From Halobacterium sp. KA-4 (lineage in GTDB: Archaea > Halobacteriota > Halobacteria > Halobacteriales > Halobacteriaceae): DNA of 64,000 bases. The stretch lies in assembly GCF_021028995.1 (NCBI RefSeq), contig NZ_JAJJZG010000014.1:32053-96052 (forward strand). Direction: 5' to 3'. Below, one piece after another: positions 50,601 through 58,559 of the stretch (position 1 is the stretch's first letter; each line of letters starts with the position of its first letter). Under the pieces are notes generated by a model. The model did no database searches and was not told the origin of the DNA. It was given only the letters and a program-made list of their open reading frames with translations. The position numbers were made by a program, and so were the translations under genes.

Positions 50601-51174
50601 CTGCACCGTCGCTTTGAATGATTGTTTCGAGAAGGTTTGACAGCGGTGAGCGATTGGTTGCTTCGGTGTCGAAGCGAGTGAGCATCGTCATCCAATCTTT
50701 CCGTCGTTCTTCGACACCTTCGAAGCGGACCATGTGTGGAACGCCCTCGAAGACGTCTGTGATGTCGAAGTCGTGGCGGTCGAATTCGAAGTTTTCTGGG
50801 TACTGCGAGCGCGTTGTACTTTCTAAGCGGTCGCAGTTTGCGTCGCCACGTTCACCAGGTCCGAGGAAGAACTTGAACTGAGCTTCGTTCTCGGGTTTGT
50901 AGATGATGAACTCGAAGTTCGACACGCCTTCGATACTATCGACGTGGAGTTCCATGTCGAGTGGGAGTTTTCGACCGGTGCCGTACCGGTGGAGGCCATA
51001 CAGTTCTCGGGTGACGGTTTCTGAATTTACTTCTTCGCGGACGGGCGTGATTTGGATGTATTCTTGGCTCGCTTCGATTTCCTCGATAAACTCCTCCGGA
51101 TCGTCCATCTCCTCACTTAATTTTTTGTTTTGCTTGGAGGAGTCGTCTTGATGTTCTTCGGAGGGATCTGGCAT
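47680..51174 (-). CDS. TraG/TraD/HerA-like conjugative ATPase with C-terminal nuclease-like domain
   Basis: 1164 residues. Residues ~40-440 are an N-terminal region unlike bacterial coupling proteins but common to haloarchaeal conjugation-type ATPases. ATPase core: Walker A AATTGSGKT (456-464), ILVDPKGGEM after strand 2, Walker B VIIEESANVA (751-760), sensor region LGLIMQYPEQ (780-789). Residues ~900-940 are a Ser/Asp/Asn linker, ~945-1010 a winged helix (VLNSEQEVFLKTIFDALHGE), and ~1025-1130 an alpha/beta domain with D-x-F and E-I-E spacing (YDVELYGD, KTDVFAKP, HRLIEIEITPEHI) like a PD-(D/E)xK fold. Probably the DNA pump of a conjugation system. Cytoplasmic; no membrane helix seen at the N-terminus. 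Confidence 0.85.
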   Translation of the reverse strand: MPDPSEEHQDDSSKQNKKLSEEMDDPEEFIEEIEASQEYIQITPVREEVNSETVTRELYGLHRYGTGRKLPLDMELHVDSIEGVSNFEFIIYKPENEAQFKFFLGPGERGDANCDRLESTTRSQYPENFEFDRHDFDITDVFEGVPHMVRFEGVEERRKDWMTMLTRFDTEATNRSPLSNLLETIIQSDGAVLFQAVFEPRSDWSPKAQRQKGRLKRGVHTLPGMVGRSIVDAVVGVSDKERKERHRSDTPEAIGGSIMDSQVDGQRVGQSRMGQIDLKNPSHTYNVSLRAAAQSEQTAENLQHSLNQMSGQFYSIDGKHLGTNESEYKRMLNHAITYPNGMEMVTRRKPILVCNIEELASFITVPSIDALPKASRGGTGGKPKAQSALTSPNEEVFKEFSDGMTIGHAVTALRENADDITELSAIDSVNEWWTELNKRDALSLSAGDLTHHYIRAATTGSGKTVATLNDMLTTHENLNGPTILVDPKGGEMCRNYLRCHRTLFGDLDDVEYIKVPEEDGNIPGIPFFDLRPLTRSAGRERETAIQDIIDHYFQLLRFVLGREKVDQAFVANEILTNLIKALFDEENGSAHFTIGDLLDAAQEFQHYGRAIDDLESAKQENIDKALPAVEDDQVRGFLKSHLEKDERQFMNTTDAVLNRIRKLKERDFIWDMLSFEIPEEHWNDDKDWYARSDISMLDLKNILNGDKVLLVDTGNLRGESSEVFTVLFLSHLWTSVQSLWTPNDEDYIANVIIEESANVARNEIVYNELLPKGREFNLSLGLIMQYPEQVLGEDPQANRRAYQEILNNVNTKIIGNIATDDLLANSLFHEDLDTEEIKDRIAGLRRGEWVVQLPSTGFHKQKPEILTLKPLPIPPGHSEGPFNVTAKSDLIRERSRDRHCLNRDSKYINSTAGTSFTSDDDDSSDSNNGTTDNNSSSDDGVLNSEQEVFLKTIFDALHGEIETYSLHLPMTKLHHSEHAKYLTDEGLVEKVTIGQNKVYYVPTKEGELLADGKSRSPAEGGELGNESAEHHLGVRLAAERFRQLNYDVELYGDINNGNNKTDVFAKPTKESPTDRHRLIEIEITPEHIGHVHEDYEALKEGYGDAIWVVESHDEAITLLEKLSKKVDDLPSGHNHRSVAKINEQLGKPGIKEIHTINSLREDIK

Positions 51175-51756
51175 AGTTGTTGATCCTCGACCCGGTGTTA
51201 ATTAACTTGTCCTCAGAGTTAGCATAGTATAATAATCTAAGTTATATGTTTGGGGGAAAGTACGCCAAGGCCCGAAGAGAAACTGTAGTTAGAAATTGAT
51301 CCCATCGGTAGTTAGCACTTTTTCTCGTTGACCAATAACGCATCCCGCTTGAACCGTTCACGACAACCGTCGCGGTTGAACCCGGTGTCCGCGTATACCT
51401 CGTGACTCGCCCAATTATGGACGTAGTTCAGCACCGGTGTCAGACCCAAGTAGACGAGGCTGTCGGGATCCGTCTCCGCCGCGTCGTTCTGAAGTCACTG
51501 GAGAGGCAAGGGAGGCGTTTCCTGGAGGTCCTCGGTATGACCGACTAGCGGTGCGTAGCAGCCTCACATGAAGATGCTGCCGGTCAACGATGGCAGCTAG
51601 TCGCCCTCAAGATTTCTGAGTACAGGCGTCGGACTCGGCGTCGAACTCTTTTGGTAACCTACCATGCGTCGCTGGTCGCCTCGGCAGCGTCGATGGCCGC
51701 ACGTCAATCTAGCTCGGGAGCGTACACGTACTCCTTGTAACAAGTGGTTTGTCCTA
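51175..51756. other. Degraded region with a minus-strand gene relic
   Basis: 51311-51480 on the minus strand reads ETDPDSLVYLGLTPVLNYVH and NWASHEVYADTGFNRDGCRE without a start; normal composition, family not recognised. The rest shows nothing. Confidence 0.4.
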
Positions 51757-52020
51757 AGTCAACTGCGACGGGCACGGTGGCCCGCGGCTTGTCAGTGGAC
51801 TCACCACGTCATACCCGAAGGACTTTCGGGCGTTCACAGGTCGGCATCCCTGACCTTGGGGGCCGGTTGAGGGCGGCCCGTGGCCGGTGACAACTGTTGG
51901 CCGCCGACCACTACCAGACTAGTGGGATGGGATTCACTAAAAGACTGGTATGATGCAGCGAGTGTCGGCTTCCTCCCCACCCACGGTGGGGCGGGGAATC
52001 CGCCTTGGTTTTCTTTTGAA
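51757..52020 (+). mobile_element. 264-base orphan TnpB-type right-end element, copy 2
   Basis: Gap-free match to 34388-34651, from agtcaactgcgacgggcacg to ttggttttcttttgaa, with hairpin cccaccc/ggggcgggg near 51976-51996. Shared edges with different flanks define the unit precisely. Confidence 0.65.
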
Positions 52021-53153
52021 GTCTACTTACTAGACCCAGAAGATGCAGTTAATGCTCGATTGTACAACTTCTTCCACTATACCACAACATCACCTAAGCG
52101 TGGTTGCTTGTCGAATACGAGACAAGCGACGGCGAGAACGGTCTTTGGGCGGAGTGCCCCAGCTGCGAGGAGGTCGTCGCGCCTGAGTGAAACGCAGTCG
52201 TTGAGTGGTCTACAGGCGGCGGAGGCTGAATGCCGAGGAGCTTGTCTCCGGGAGCGATTCACGGGGGTCGGTTCGGATGGTTCGGGTACTGTAGGTGCCG
52301 AAAATTGCCGCGAGTAGCCCCATCGGGAGATAGCGAAGGCGAGTGGGGGTGGCTGTGGAAAATATTAGAGTATCCAGAAAGTACACATAACGAGAGTAAC
52401 CACTACCGTGTGTATCGCCGAGTTGGCGCCAGAATTGAGACCGCTGCCGCCATATTACCTGTCACCACCCTTCGCCCTCCACCCCCATGGAGGAGCACCG
52501 GCGATACAACTCTTCACCGTTTTCGACTACACTGCAAAACCCCCTCATTCTGAGAAGTTACTCCCCGTATTACCGCAAATCGGCGTGGATCAGTCCGACC
52601 GAAATAAGGAGAATTGAGGATGCGGGCGGCAGTCGTAGCCGGTTCGTCGAGGGACGCAGTACCTCGCGGTTGAGGGTATCGGCGAGCAGTTCCAGAAGTG
52701 GCACTTCGATGACCTGCTGGGCTGGCACGAGGCCACCGTCCCTCGCCGAACCGTTCGTGACGAGCTCATCATCCAGCTCACGCAGTCGCCTTCGACGTCA
52801 ACGGAGCGGGCAGGTGAAAAAGCAGCCAGCGAGCCAGATACCTTCGTCGTGAAGCCAGTTCGAGAGCTCCGAACGCCGTAGCAGCTAGCCTTAACCAACA
52901 TTCTCGGCCGATACCGACACGATGTTGGTTAACGCTGGGGTTGGATCTACTCCCTTGCTCCCACCCTCCACCCTACTCCTCGAGTGAGTGAATCATAGCG
53001 CCCGGGCGATCCGAGGAGGTATCGAATCTGTACGCCATGAGTTGTTTGTCGGCGTCCCCAGAACGCAGAGCGTTCTGGTGTGCGAACGAGAACGCTGTTT
53101 CTCGTGCACGCTGATAGGCGTGCAGCGTGCGACCGTGCGCGGCGTGACTCACC
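52021..53153. other. Degraded region with relic frames
   Basis: 52639-52881 (plus) is a start-less frame: TQYLAVEGIGEQFQKWHFDD, LLGWHEATVPRRTVRDELII, FVVKPVRELRTP, the C-terminus of an unknown protein. 52205-52255 matches the relic near 40880. Otherwise no gene. Confidence 0.4.
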
Positions 53154-53444
53154 ATGCCTGGTCCCGATCCGCACAACGATACGAGTCGCGACTACGAACA
53201 GTTCGAGAAAGCGCAGCTTGCCCAGGACCGCGACGCCGCCGGCGTCGACACGGCGGACGTCGACGATACGACGGCCCAGAACCTGGTTAACGACCTCGTC
53301 GACGCGGACGTCGTCACACCCATCCCTGAGGACCGTGTTCTGGTTCACAAGCTGAGCGGCACCACGTTCGACTCATCGACGCAGTTAGCTGTCTTCCACC
53401 GTGGCTGGACGGCCGGCCGCGACGCCGACGCGGAGGGCGAGTGA
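53154..53444 (+). CDS. Small acidic plasmid protein, unknown
   Basis: 96 residues: MPGPDPHNDTSRDYEQFEKA, QLAQDRDAAGVDTADVDDTT, LVDADVVTPIPEDRVLVHKL, STQLAVFHRGWTAGRDADAE. Commonly met on haloarchaeal plasmids by its wording, but I cannot name the family. Overlaps the next start (TGATG), so co-translated with the zinc-ribbon protein. Confidence 0.7.
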   Translation: MPGPDPHNDTSRDYEQFEKAQLAQDRDAAGVDTADVDDTTAQNLVNDLVDADVVTPIPEDRVLVHKLSGTTFDSSTQLAVFHRGWTAGRDADAEGE

Positions 53445-53782
53445 TGCAGCAAACCCTCGTTGGCTGTGCGTTCTGCGATGCGCTCCCCAGCGCAGACTTA
53501 GGCCAGGCCCGTACGTGGGGGAAAGACGACCTCGTTACGCATCCGATCTGCATCGACTGTGCAATCCAGGAGCGACCTGATTCCGAGGAATTCGATCACC
53601 ACGCCTGCGACGAGTGTGGACGCATCGTCGATACGCTGCCGGCACTCACGTCCTTCCGCGTCGAACTCGGCCACCTCGACGGAACAGTACACCTCTGTGT
53701 CCGCTGTAGTCCTGGTGGGCCCGCGACGTACTGGACGCGCGACCTCGAAGAGCATCTCGTTGCTGACATAAACTCCGAATAG
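53444..53782 (+). CDS. Zinc-ribbon protein, DUF7558-like
   Basis: 112 residues. Four C-x-x-C pairs: CAFC, CIDC, CDEC, CVRC, giving two zinc sites, with VTHPICIDCAIQERPDSEEF between. ATG at 53444 overlaps the upstream TGA. Likely DNA- or RNA-binding accessory protein. Confidence 0.78.
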   Translation: MQQTLVGCAFCDALPSADLGQARTWGKDDLVTHPICIDCAIQERPDSEEFDHHACDECGRIVDTLPALTSFRVELGHLDGTVHLCVRCSPGGPATYWTRDLEEHLVADINSE

Positions 53783-53891
53783 GCCTGCCCCAGTGCGCTC
53801 CACTGGTTCAGTACGTCCGGAAAATAGATTCGGGGATATGCATCCAGCCCTACGAGGGAACTCAATCCGGTTGTCGAGATCCCGAAAGGGC

Positions 53892-54035
53892 TCAGTCCAA
53901 CATGGCCTCGATATCCCATTCGGTCTTCTCGTTGCGGACCTGAATTTGCTCCCAGGCTTCCTCGGCACTACAGTCCGCTTCGACGCCTCGTTCGTAGAGC
54001 CCAGCAGCATCCTCACGCATGGTATTCAATTTCAT
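53892..54035 (-). CDS. 47-residue protein
   Basis: MKLNTMREDAAGLYERGVEA, DCSAEEAWEQIQVRNEKTEW, DIEAMLD. All helical, acidic. MREDAAG at 54020 is an alternative start. 45 bases after the stop of the 54081-54920 gene on the same strand, so possibly its partner. Unrecognised. Confidence 0.55.
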   Translation of the reverse strand: MKLNTMREDAAGLYERGVEADCSAEEAWEQIQVRNEKTEWDIEAMLD

Positions 54036-54080
54036 CTCCGGTGTCCGGAGATAAGAATATGCGGCCATTTTCGCAGGCGA

Positions 54081-54920
54081 TTAGTCCGACTCATCAGACT
54101 CTGTGTTTCCAAGGTCTGTGGATTCGAATTCCTCTTCCCACTGCGGACGGGCCGGCCCCGGCACTTCCGTCGCGAGAGTCCGAAGTTCCTGCTCCGAAAA
54201 CCAGGGGAAACAGCGGTCGTGGAGTTCGTATTTCCGAAACAGATTCAGGTGGACCCAACTGTAGGATGCGATTTCTCCGAGAGCATCCCGGTCACGGTCG
54301 CGAAGCGCATCAACGACCTCCTGTTCGGTGATATCGATATCAAAGGTTTGCGCTTCACTGACGAGTGCTTTCAGCTCTCGTCGTTTCGTCTCATCGTCAG
54401 CGTCTGGTGCATAGTATATCTGAATGGCAGCGTCGATCACGTCCGCCTTCGACTCAAGGGCATCTCGCGTCAAGCCCGTATAATCCCGGGGGAACATCCA
54501 ACCTTTCTCGAAGTAGGGACGCTGATCGAGCAGCCCCAATTCGGGGCTTTCACCGCCACTCTCCTTCTCGTAGACGCCAACGAGGTGGTCCGCGAACTCG
54601 GCGAGAGCGTGAAACTTGATGAGGAACGACGGCACGACACGCGTGTCTGGATCAGCGGTGTCACCGATGAGTGTGGCTTCAGCGTCGATGGGTTTGCTGA
54701 GTTCGTACGCCATCGCTCGGAGCCGAACCTCGTAGTCGCCGCGATAACTGCCGAACACAAGATAGGTCGTGATGCCCGCCTGGGTGAACGCGGGCACAGC
54801 CTCGTTGATGAACCGGGCAACCTCTGATCGATCCGGTCGCGGAACCGCAACGCCGTGAAGTGCCCGATCCACGGCGGCTTTCACGCGTCGCCAGCGGTCC
54901 TTTCGCGTCTCCTCAGTCAC
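54081..54920 (-). CDS. Hypothetical protein, 279 residues
   Basis: Not recognised. MTEETRKDRWRRVKAAVDRA opens a helical stretch; then an alpha/beta part (GITTYLVFGSYRGDYEVRLR, DTRVVPSFLIKFHALAEFAD) whose FGSYRGDYE might suggest a nucleotidyltransferase-like G-S pattern, but the second acidic pair is not clear. The rest is helical (DETKRRELKALVSEAQTFDI, LREDRDRDAL-type). Divergent from the wHTH gene at 55035. Confidence 0.7.
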   Translation of the reverse strand: MTEETRKDRWRRVKAAVDRALHGVAVPRPDRSEVARFINEAVPAFTQAGITTYLVFGSYRGDYEVRLRAMAYELSKPIDAEATLIGDTADPDTRVVPSFLIKFHALAEFADHLVGVYEKESGGESPELGLLDQRPYFEKGWMFPRDYTGLTRDALESKADVIDAAIQIYYAPDADDETKRRELKALVSEAQTFDIDITEQEVVDALRDRDRDALGEIASYSWVHLNLFRKYELHDRCFPWFSEQELRTLATEVPGPARPQWEEEFESTDLGNTESDESD

Positions 54921-55034
54921 AGTGGGTGCTTCTCAGGCAACGGTGTTAGGTCTTGCTAACTACGTCGGGATTTCCTCTCTAAATCGTCATGGTACACCCG
55001 AACAGTTACAATCGTTCAGGAAGTAGAACTTCAT

Positions 55035-55646
55035 ATGAGCGAACGGACGGACACGCCGGCACCGGCAGACGCACACGCTGATACGGTATTCGACGTCGGT
55101 AGTGCTGACGCCTATGAGAAACAGCGGCGCGTCCACCGGTTTCTCTCGCAGGAGACACGAAACCACATTATCCAGGTGCTCCTCGGCCATCCGTCACACC
55201 TCGCCTCGATCACGGAGCTTGACTACTTCATCCCGAAGAGCCGGTCAACGATTCGCGAACAGCTCGACAACCTCGCGGATCGAAACATCGTCTCGAAGTA
55301 CCATCACGAGCCGAACGAAGGTGAACGCGGCCTGCCGACAGACTTCTGGGGACCTACCGAATTCGGCGTCGAACTGCTCTACGAGTACAAATATCTCCGT
55401 GGGGTCCCAATCATGCGGTCGCTCCACGACCACACGGCGTTGACTGAACAGGTCGAACGCCACCTCAATGCTGCGCGCCCCGACCTCCCGGAGGCGGTCA
55501 CAGATGCGCTCGAATTCGACGAGATCGACGTTACAGAGTCGGAATCCGCTGAAGATAGGAGAGCGGCGCTCCAAGAAGGGTCGTTGTTTACTGATGAGAC
55601 TCCCAAAGAGGAGCGTAGTGAATCCCCAATTGACGATCTCTTCTAG
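55035..55646 (+). CDS. Winged-helix plasmid protein
   Basis: 203 residues. wHTH at ~30-110: RVHRFLSQETRNHIIQVLLG, HPSHLASITELDYFIPKSRS, TIREQLDNLADRNIVSKYHH, DFWGPTEFGVELLYEYKYLR. C-terminal half helical and acidic. This arrangement is frequent in haloarchaeal plasmid regulators. First of a plus-strand run of four small genes. Confidence 0.85.
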   Translation: MSERTDTPAPADAHADTVFDVGSADAYEKQRRVHRFLSQETRNHIIQVLLGHPSHLASITELDYFIPKSRSTIREQLDNLADRNIVSKYHHEPNEGERGLPTDFWGPTEFGVELLYEYKYLRGVPIMRSLHDHTALTEQVERHLNAARPDLPEAVTDALEFDEIDVTESESAEDRRAALQEGSLFTDETPKEERSESPIDDLF

Positions 55647-55693
55647 GGGGATACGCGAACTATGCTTCACAAAACTCGGTAGTGCGAACTACA

Positions 55694-55936
55694 ATGCTGG
55701 ATTCAGAAGAATTTGAAGAAAACCAGCGCGGGAATACAGAGCAACGGCGTACCATGATCAAGCAGTGGGCGGAATACATCCGGACCCACGGTGACGAGGA
55801 GTGGTCACGCCAGCAAAACAAACTCATCAACTCCCAGCTGCAGTCGGTGAACGATCTCGCTGAAACTGGTGACACCGATCCGGTCCAATTTGCAAATGTC
55901 CGAGATCGACTACAAGACCCAGAATCGGGAACCTAG
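55694..55936 (+). CDS. Small acidic helical protein
   Basis: 80 residues: MLDSEEFEENQRGNTEQRRT, MIKQWAEYIRTHGDEEWSRQ, QNKLINSQLQSVNDLAETGD. Charged, helical, no cysteines. Unrecognised; part of the plasmid run. In-frame ATG at 55682 is possible. Confidence 0.65.
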   Translation: MLDSEEFEENQRGNTEQRRTMIKQWAEYIRTHGDEEWSRQQNKLINSQLQSVNDLAETGDTDPVQFANVRDRLQDPESGT

Positions 55937-55996
55937 GTCTCGCTCTTTCGCTCAGAGAACCATATCTTGACAGCCCTGGCGGTATTCTGGAAGACC

Positions 55997-56368
55997 ATGC
56001 AGTGTCCGGAATGTGGATCTGACATCACGATAGAGGTTGGGCCAGAGCGGCCACTCTCAATGTCGCTCGTAGAGGCTGTGATTGCTGCTGACGAAGACGA
56101 CCAAATCGCCTGTTCGCAAAACTGCTGGAACTGTGGCTGGCAGGAGAAGCGCTCGATCCGTATCCAGGCCATCGAGAGAACCGACGGCGATGAGCAGGCC
56201 GCCAAACGCGCGTCGCTCATCGACGAGATCGTGAGTGAGGCAAAGGGCATCGAACGTATCACGATGCTCGAGGATGTGCTCGCAGAGGTCCGTCGCCAGC
56301 GCCGTCTGGAACCGAACACGTCGAATGCCTCTACTGACGCCACCTTTGATGATAAGCCCGATTCATGA
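55997..56368 (+). CDS. Zinc-ribbon protein
   Basis: 123 residues. MQCPECGSDITIEVGPERPL and IACSQNCWNCGWQEKRSIRI supply C-x-x-C and C-x-x-C(-x-x-x) ligands for one zinc ribbon; the C-terminal 60 residues are a coiled helix (EAKGIERITMLEDVLAEVRR). Overlaps the next gene by 4 bases (ATGA), so they are an operon. Confidence 0.75.
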   Translation: MQCPECGSDITIEVGPERPLSMSLVEAVIAADEDDQIACSQNCWNCGWQEKRSIRIQAIERTDGDEQAAKRASLIDEIVSEAKGIERITMLEDVLAEVRRQRRLEPNTSNASTDATFDDKPDS

Positions 56369-56694
56369 CTGTTGATGAGGCGTTCTACGACGTACGGGAG
56401 CGAACCGAGAATCCCGCCCACGCGTCCGTCGAAGACGTCTGTGAACTCGTTCGCAAGCGAGCCCAGGATCCCCGTGACGATCACATGAATGCGCATTTCG
56501 ACGAGGCCATGGCAGATATCGTCGAAAGACACGGGATAGAAACTGTTCAAACCGTGATCCGCCGTATCCTCGTCGAGCACTACCCGTTCCGCACTGCGAC
56601 AGTTGACCTCGAAATGCGCAACGTCGATGGTGTCTGGATCGGCACCGCAGCCACCGGATACCTCCGAGAGCTAAACTCGGAACAAGACAGCTGA
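56365..56694 (+). CDS. Hypothetical plasmid protein
   Basis: 109 residues: MTVDEAFYDVRERTENPAHA, SVEDVCELVRKRAQDPRDDH, RHGIETVQTVIRRILVEHYP, TVDLEMRNVDGVWIGTAATG. Helical N-terminal two-thirds, short strand-rich end. Unrecognised. Last gene of the run, followed by G+C-rich non-coding sequence. Confidence 0.7.
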   Translation: MTVDEAFYDVRERTENPAHASVEDVCELVRKRAQDPRDDHMNAHFDEAMADIVERHGIETVQTVIRRILVEHYPFRTATVDLEMRNVDGVWIGTAATGYLRELNSEQDS

Positions 56695-56932
56695 GGCCTC
56701 TCCACTGAAAGCCCTCGGCCGCTCGACGTCCCGCGACCACGTGAGACTGCGTCTCGCTTGCTCCCGTTCGCTCCGCTCACGGGAACCCCGCTGCGCGCCT
56801 CGTTCCTGCGGTGCTTGCGGGGTCGGGAGACGACCGAGACGGCCTCGCCCTTTCTGAGTCCACCGGGCTGTCGGCTAGTTCATCGAGCGCCGGATTCGGT
56901 TGAACGAGGTTTCTCTATGGCCCGCCCCGCTT

Positions 56933-57080
56933 GCCGCATGCCGCCCTCCGCGTCGTTCGCGACCGACCATTCCGGGCGTGTGGGCGCTCTCCGCACCGCC
57001 CGCGCCCGTTCCGGGCTAAAATGAATCTGGTCTCGACGCCAGCGGGTAAGCGCGAGGGGTTGCGCGGCGTGGCTGCTCAC
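56933..57080. repeat. ~145-base direct repeat, left copy
   Basis: Begins gccgcatgccgccctccgcg, includes cgcgaccgaccattccgggc, ccgggctaaaatg, and ends gcgaggggttgcgcggcgtg gctgctcac. Matches 60530-60670 with a variable middle. G+C-rich stretch 56700-56932 before it contains short hairpins (cccgttcgctccgctcacggg) but no gene. Confidence 0.75.
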
Positions 57081-57184
57081 CACCTACTGATTGATCTTTA
57101 GCTGAGGACACAGCGGAAATAGACATACGATATCAATTCTGCCGCAGAACCCGAACGAACTAATAGAATGATATCGGAGCCAGT

Positions 57185-58084
57185 TTAGAGGCTATTCGAC
57201 TCGACGAGAGTCCCAGTCGCAGTCGGAATTACTCGCCCACCGACCTCTACCCGAATCGAATCTGCAGTTGTCTGCCCACGTAGATACAGTAGTGAGGGTC
57301 GGTTCACTTCATATCCTTGTTCGACACGTACGTCGATCTCAGACGTGTCGAAGTACTGGTGCTCAGTAAGGTATGCAGCGAGACACCCATTCGAAGCACC
57401 AGTCGCAGGATCCTCAGGGATACCGAAAAACTCTGCAAACACTCGGACGTTGAGCTCGTTTTCTGGTTCGTATGTCTCCGGAGCGAACACGAGGAGATTC
57501 CGTACTCCGTACTGATCAACCAATTCCGAATACACTTCATCATTAGTCTCGGCCTCCTTCACCGCACTTAGCGATTCAACTGGCACAATTAGTGTCGGAA
57601 CGCCAGTTGAGATAATCTGGGCTGGGAACTGGTCATCCAGAACGTCAGCTGGTAGGGAAACCGCGTCCGCCGCCCTCGCAGGCTCAATTATTTCATCGAA
57701 CGTTGGTTCCGGGTGCTCCATTAGTAAGATTTCATCACCAGTAGCTGTTTTTTCGACTGAAACGGGGATTGCGCCGACTTGTTCGTGTAACACTAGTTCA
57801 TCATCGGAAAGTCCGAGCCGCTCTCGGAGAACGTACGCCGTACCGAGCGTGGGGTGGCCGGCGAACGGTAGTTCTGTCGTGGGCGAGAAGATGCGGACCT
57901 CGAATCCGTCCGCATGACTTCCATCTGGGTCGATGAATGTTGTCTCTGAGTAGTCGAATTCGTTCGCGATCCGCTGCATTTCTTCGCCGCTCAATTCACC
58001 TTCTGGTTGGACAACCGCGAGTTGATTCCCCGTATATTGGCTTTGTGCGAAGACGTCAACGATATCATAGCGGATGTCACTCAT
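57185..58084 (-). CDS. PhzF-family isomerase/epimerase
   Basis: 299 residues from MSDIRYDIVDVFAQSQYTGN. PhzF features: YDIVDVFAQSQYTGNQLAVV (strand 1 and G-N motif), NEFDYSETTFI with the catalytic Glu, IFSPTTELPFAGHPTLGTAY, and GIPEDPATGASNGCLAAYLT (second half of the diaminopimelate-epimerase-like fold). Family members isomerise small metabolites; substrate unknown. Sits alone between two direct repeats, beside a tnpB element, so possibly cargo. Confidence 0.93.
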   Translation of the reverse strand: MSDIRYDIVDVFAQSQYTGNQLAVVQPEGELSGEEMQRIANEFDYSETTFIDPDGSHADGFEVRIFSPTTELPFAGHPTLGTAYVLRERLGLSDDELVLHEQVGAIPVSVEKTATGDEILLMEHPEPTFDEIIEPARAADAVSLPADVLDDQFPAQIISTGVPTLIVPVESLSAVKEAETNDEVYSELVDQYGVRNLLVFAPETYEPENELNVRVFAEFFGIPEDPATGASNGCLAAYLTEHQYFDTSEIDVRVEQGYEVNRPSLLYLRGQTTADSIRVEVGGRVIPTATGTLVESNSL

Positions 58085-58382
58085 ACTGCTCACGTATTTA
58101 CTTACAGAGATTGGGTGATAAGTAGTCTCGTCAGGGCGAGTCTCACTGGTCTCTCTTACTCGGAGTGCGCTTTCTACTCTCCTAATTACGGGCTGTAGAA
58201 ACCCGAGAAATCAAGCTTGGTATGGTTCTATGATATTTGGTTCAACTGTTTAGTCCGGTAGTGTTTTTGAGCGCCTGCGAAGGATGCAGGCGCGTTCGGT
58301 CGTGCCTGCACAGCACAGGTGATTCGGGATGTGTTACCACCGCCAGCGACAGCTGAACCGTCTGATGGAGGCGCGATGATCG

Positions 58383-58559
58383 ATGTCGGTCGAACTGAAC
58401 GAGATCGAGGAAGCTGAGGTTGAACTGGAGGAGTGGCTAGTCGAACAGGCTGAGAACGGTGCCCCGGATATCGTCCTCATCGGGCTCCTACGGGACTATG
58501 CGGACGACATCGAACGCCTCGGTTACGTGCCGCGAATGTGGGGTGAGTCAAAGCGATGA
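58383..58559 (+). CDS. Small acidic protein coupled to tnpB
   Basis: 58 residues: MSVELNEIEEAEVELEEWLV, EQAENGAPDIVLIGLLRDYA, DDIERLGYVPRMWGESKR. Helical, acidic front, basic end. Overlaps the tnpB start by 4 bases (ATGA), so the two are made together. I do not know a characterised relative. A 16-codon frame just upstream (58331-58378) also ends in an ATGA overlap but is too short to support. Confidence 0.65.
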   Translation: MSVELNEIEEAEVELEEWLVEQAENGAPDIVLIGLLRDYADDIERLGYVPRMWGESKR

